Below are positions 63,924-64,000 of a stretch of 64,000 nt of DNA, piece by piece. The position numbers were made by a program, and so were the translations under genes. This stretch comes from UBA5336 sp964506685 (GTDB lineage Bacteria; Pseudomonadota; Alphaproteobacteria; Caulobacterales; Hyphomonadaceae), in assembly GCA_964506685.1 (NCBI GenBank), contig CAZDMQ010000001.1, forward strand, positions 1 through 64,000, read 5' to 3'. A model generated the notes under the pieces. It was not told the origin of the DNA, ran no database searches, and saw only the letters and a program-made list of their open reading frames with translations. Positions within the stretch are counted from its first letter, which is position 1, and each line of letters begins with the position of its first letter.

Positions 63924-64000
63924 GGGGGCTCCGGAATTGAAACATGCCGTTCGATAGCACGGCGCGGCGACGGCTTCTCGCCCGGCGTGACGGGTTCGGC

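Overview
The window reads as a chromosomal segment of a G+C-rich alphaproteobacterium. Coding is dense on both strands, third codon positions are mostly G or C, and the block murA - DUF2948 - hisD - UPF0262 is a gene order typical of that class. A marine Maricaulales/Hyphomonadales or Parvularculales-type organism would fit, but the order is inference. All identifications come from reading motifs; no database search was run.

Region 1 (0-34 kb) is mostly housekeeping and DNA repair. It holds an orphan two-domain peptide-type ABC ATPase, an RcnB-like secreted protein, the ribosome rescue factor ArfB, a radical SAM protein, UvrC, an aspartate-type aminotransferase, Dps, the ABC-F protein Uup and a class A penicillin-binding protein. 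Three members of the 'ligase-associated' repair set lie here: ATP-dependent DNA ligase, MBL/beta-CASP exonuclease and Lhr-type DEXH helicase. They are not contiguous; a lipoprotein trypsin-like protease, a TonB-dependent receptor and two membrane proteins lie between them. Next come an Fe(II)/2OG oxygenase fused to a peroxiredoxin-like domain, a GMC oxidoreductase, an enoyl-CoA hydratase and a small membrane-protein/winged-helix regulator module with two palindromic operators.

Region 2 (34-48 kb) has tRNA-Thr, the murA-hisD block and the glutathione-dependent formaldehyde pathway. In the latter, adhC and fghA are separated by a small protein and a FitA/VapC-type toxin-antitoxin pair. A TIR-FGE/SUMF1 fusion follows, whose C-terminus looks like the variable region of a diversity-generating retroelement target. 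Then come a HerA-like ATPase and two MFS transporters.

Region 3 (48.4-56.7 kb) begins at tRNA-Asp. It looks like an acquired island: an IS3-type remnant at the left and IS5-type and ABC-transporter remnants at the right enclose a sulfide/persulfide cluster. The cluster contains DUF2892, trxC and sqr, divergent from rhodanese, an RND adaptor, an RND pump and a two-cysteine ArsR/BigR-like regulator. Dyad-symmetric sites lie in the divergent promoter region.

Region 4 (56.7-62.6 kb) is the most unusual part. Three different proteins each carry their own Rieske [2Fe-2S] domain: one fused to a thiamine-diphosphate enzyme, one to an FMN glutamate-synthase core and one to a ferric-reductase-like membrane domain. 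Two tiny membrane proteins and a Tat-type cysteine-rich protein are interlocked with the last two by overlapping start/stop codons. I infer an undescribed redox system. The window ends in a cation/proton antiporter.
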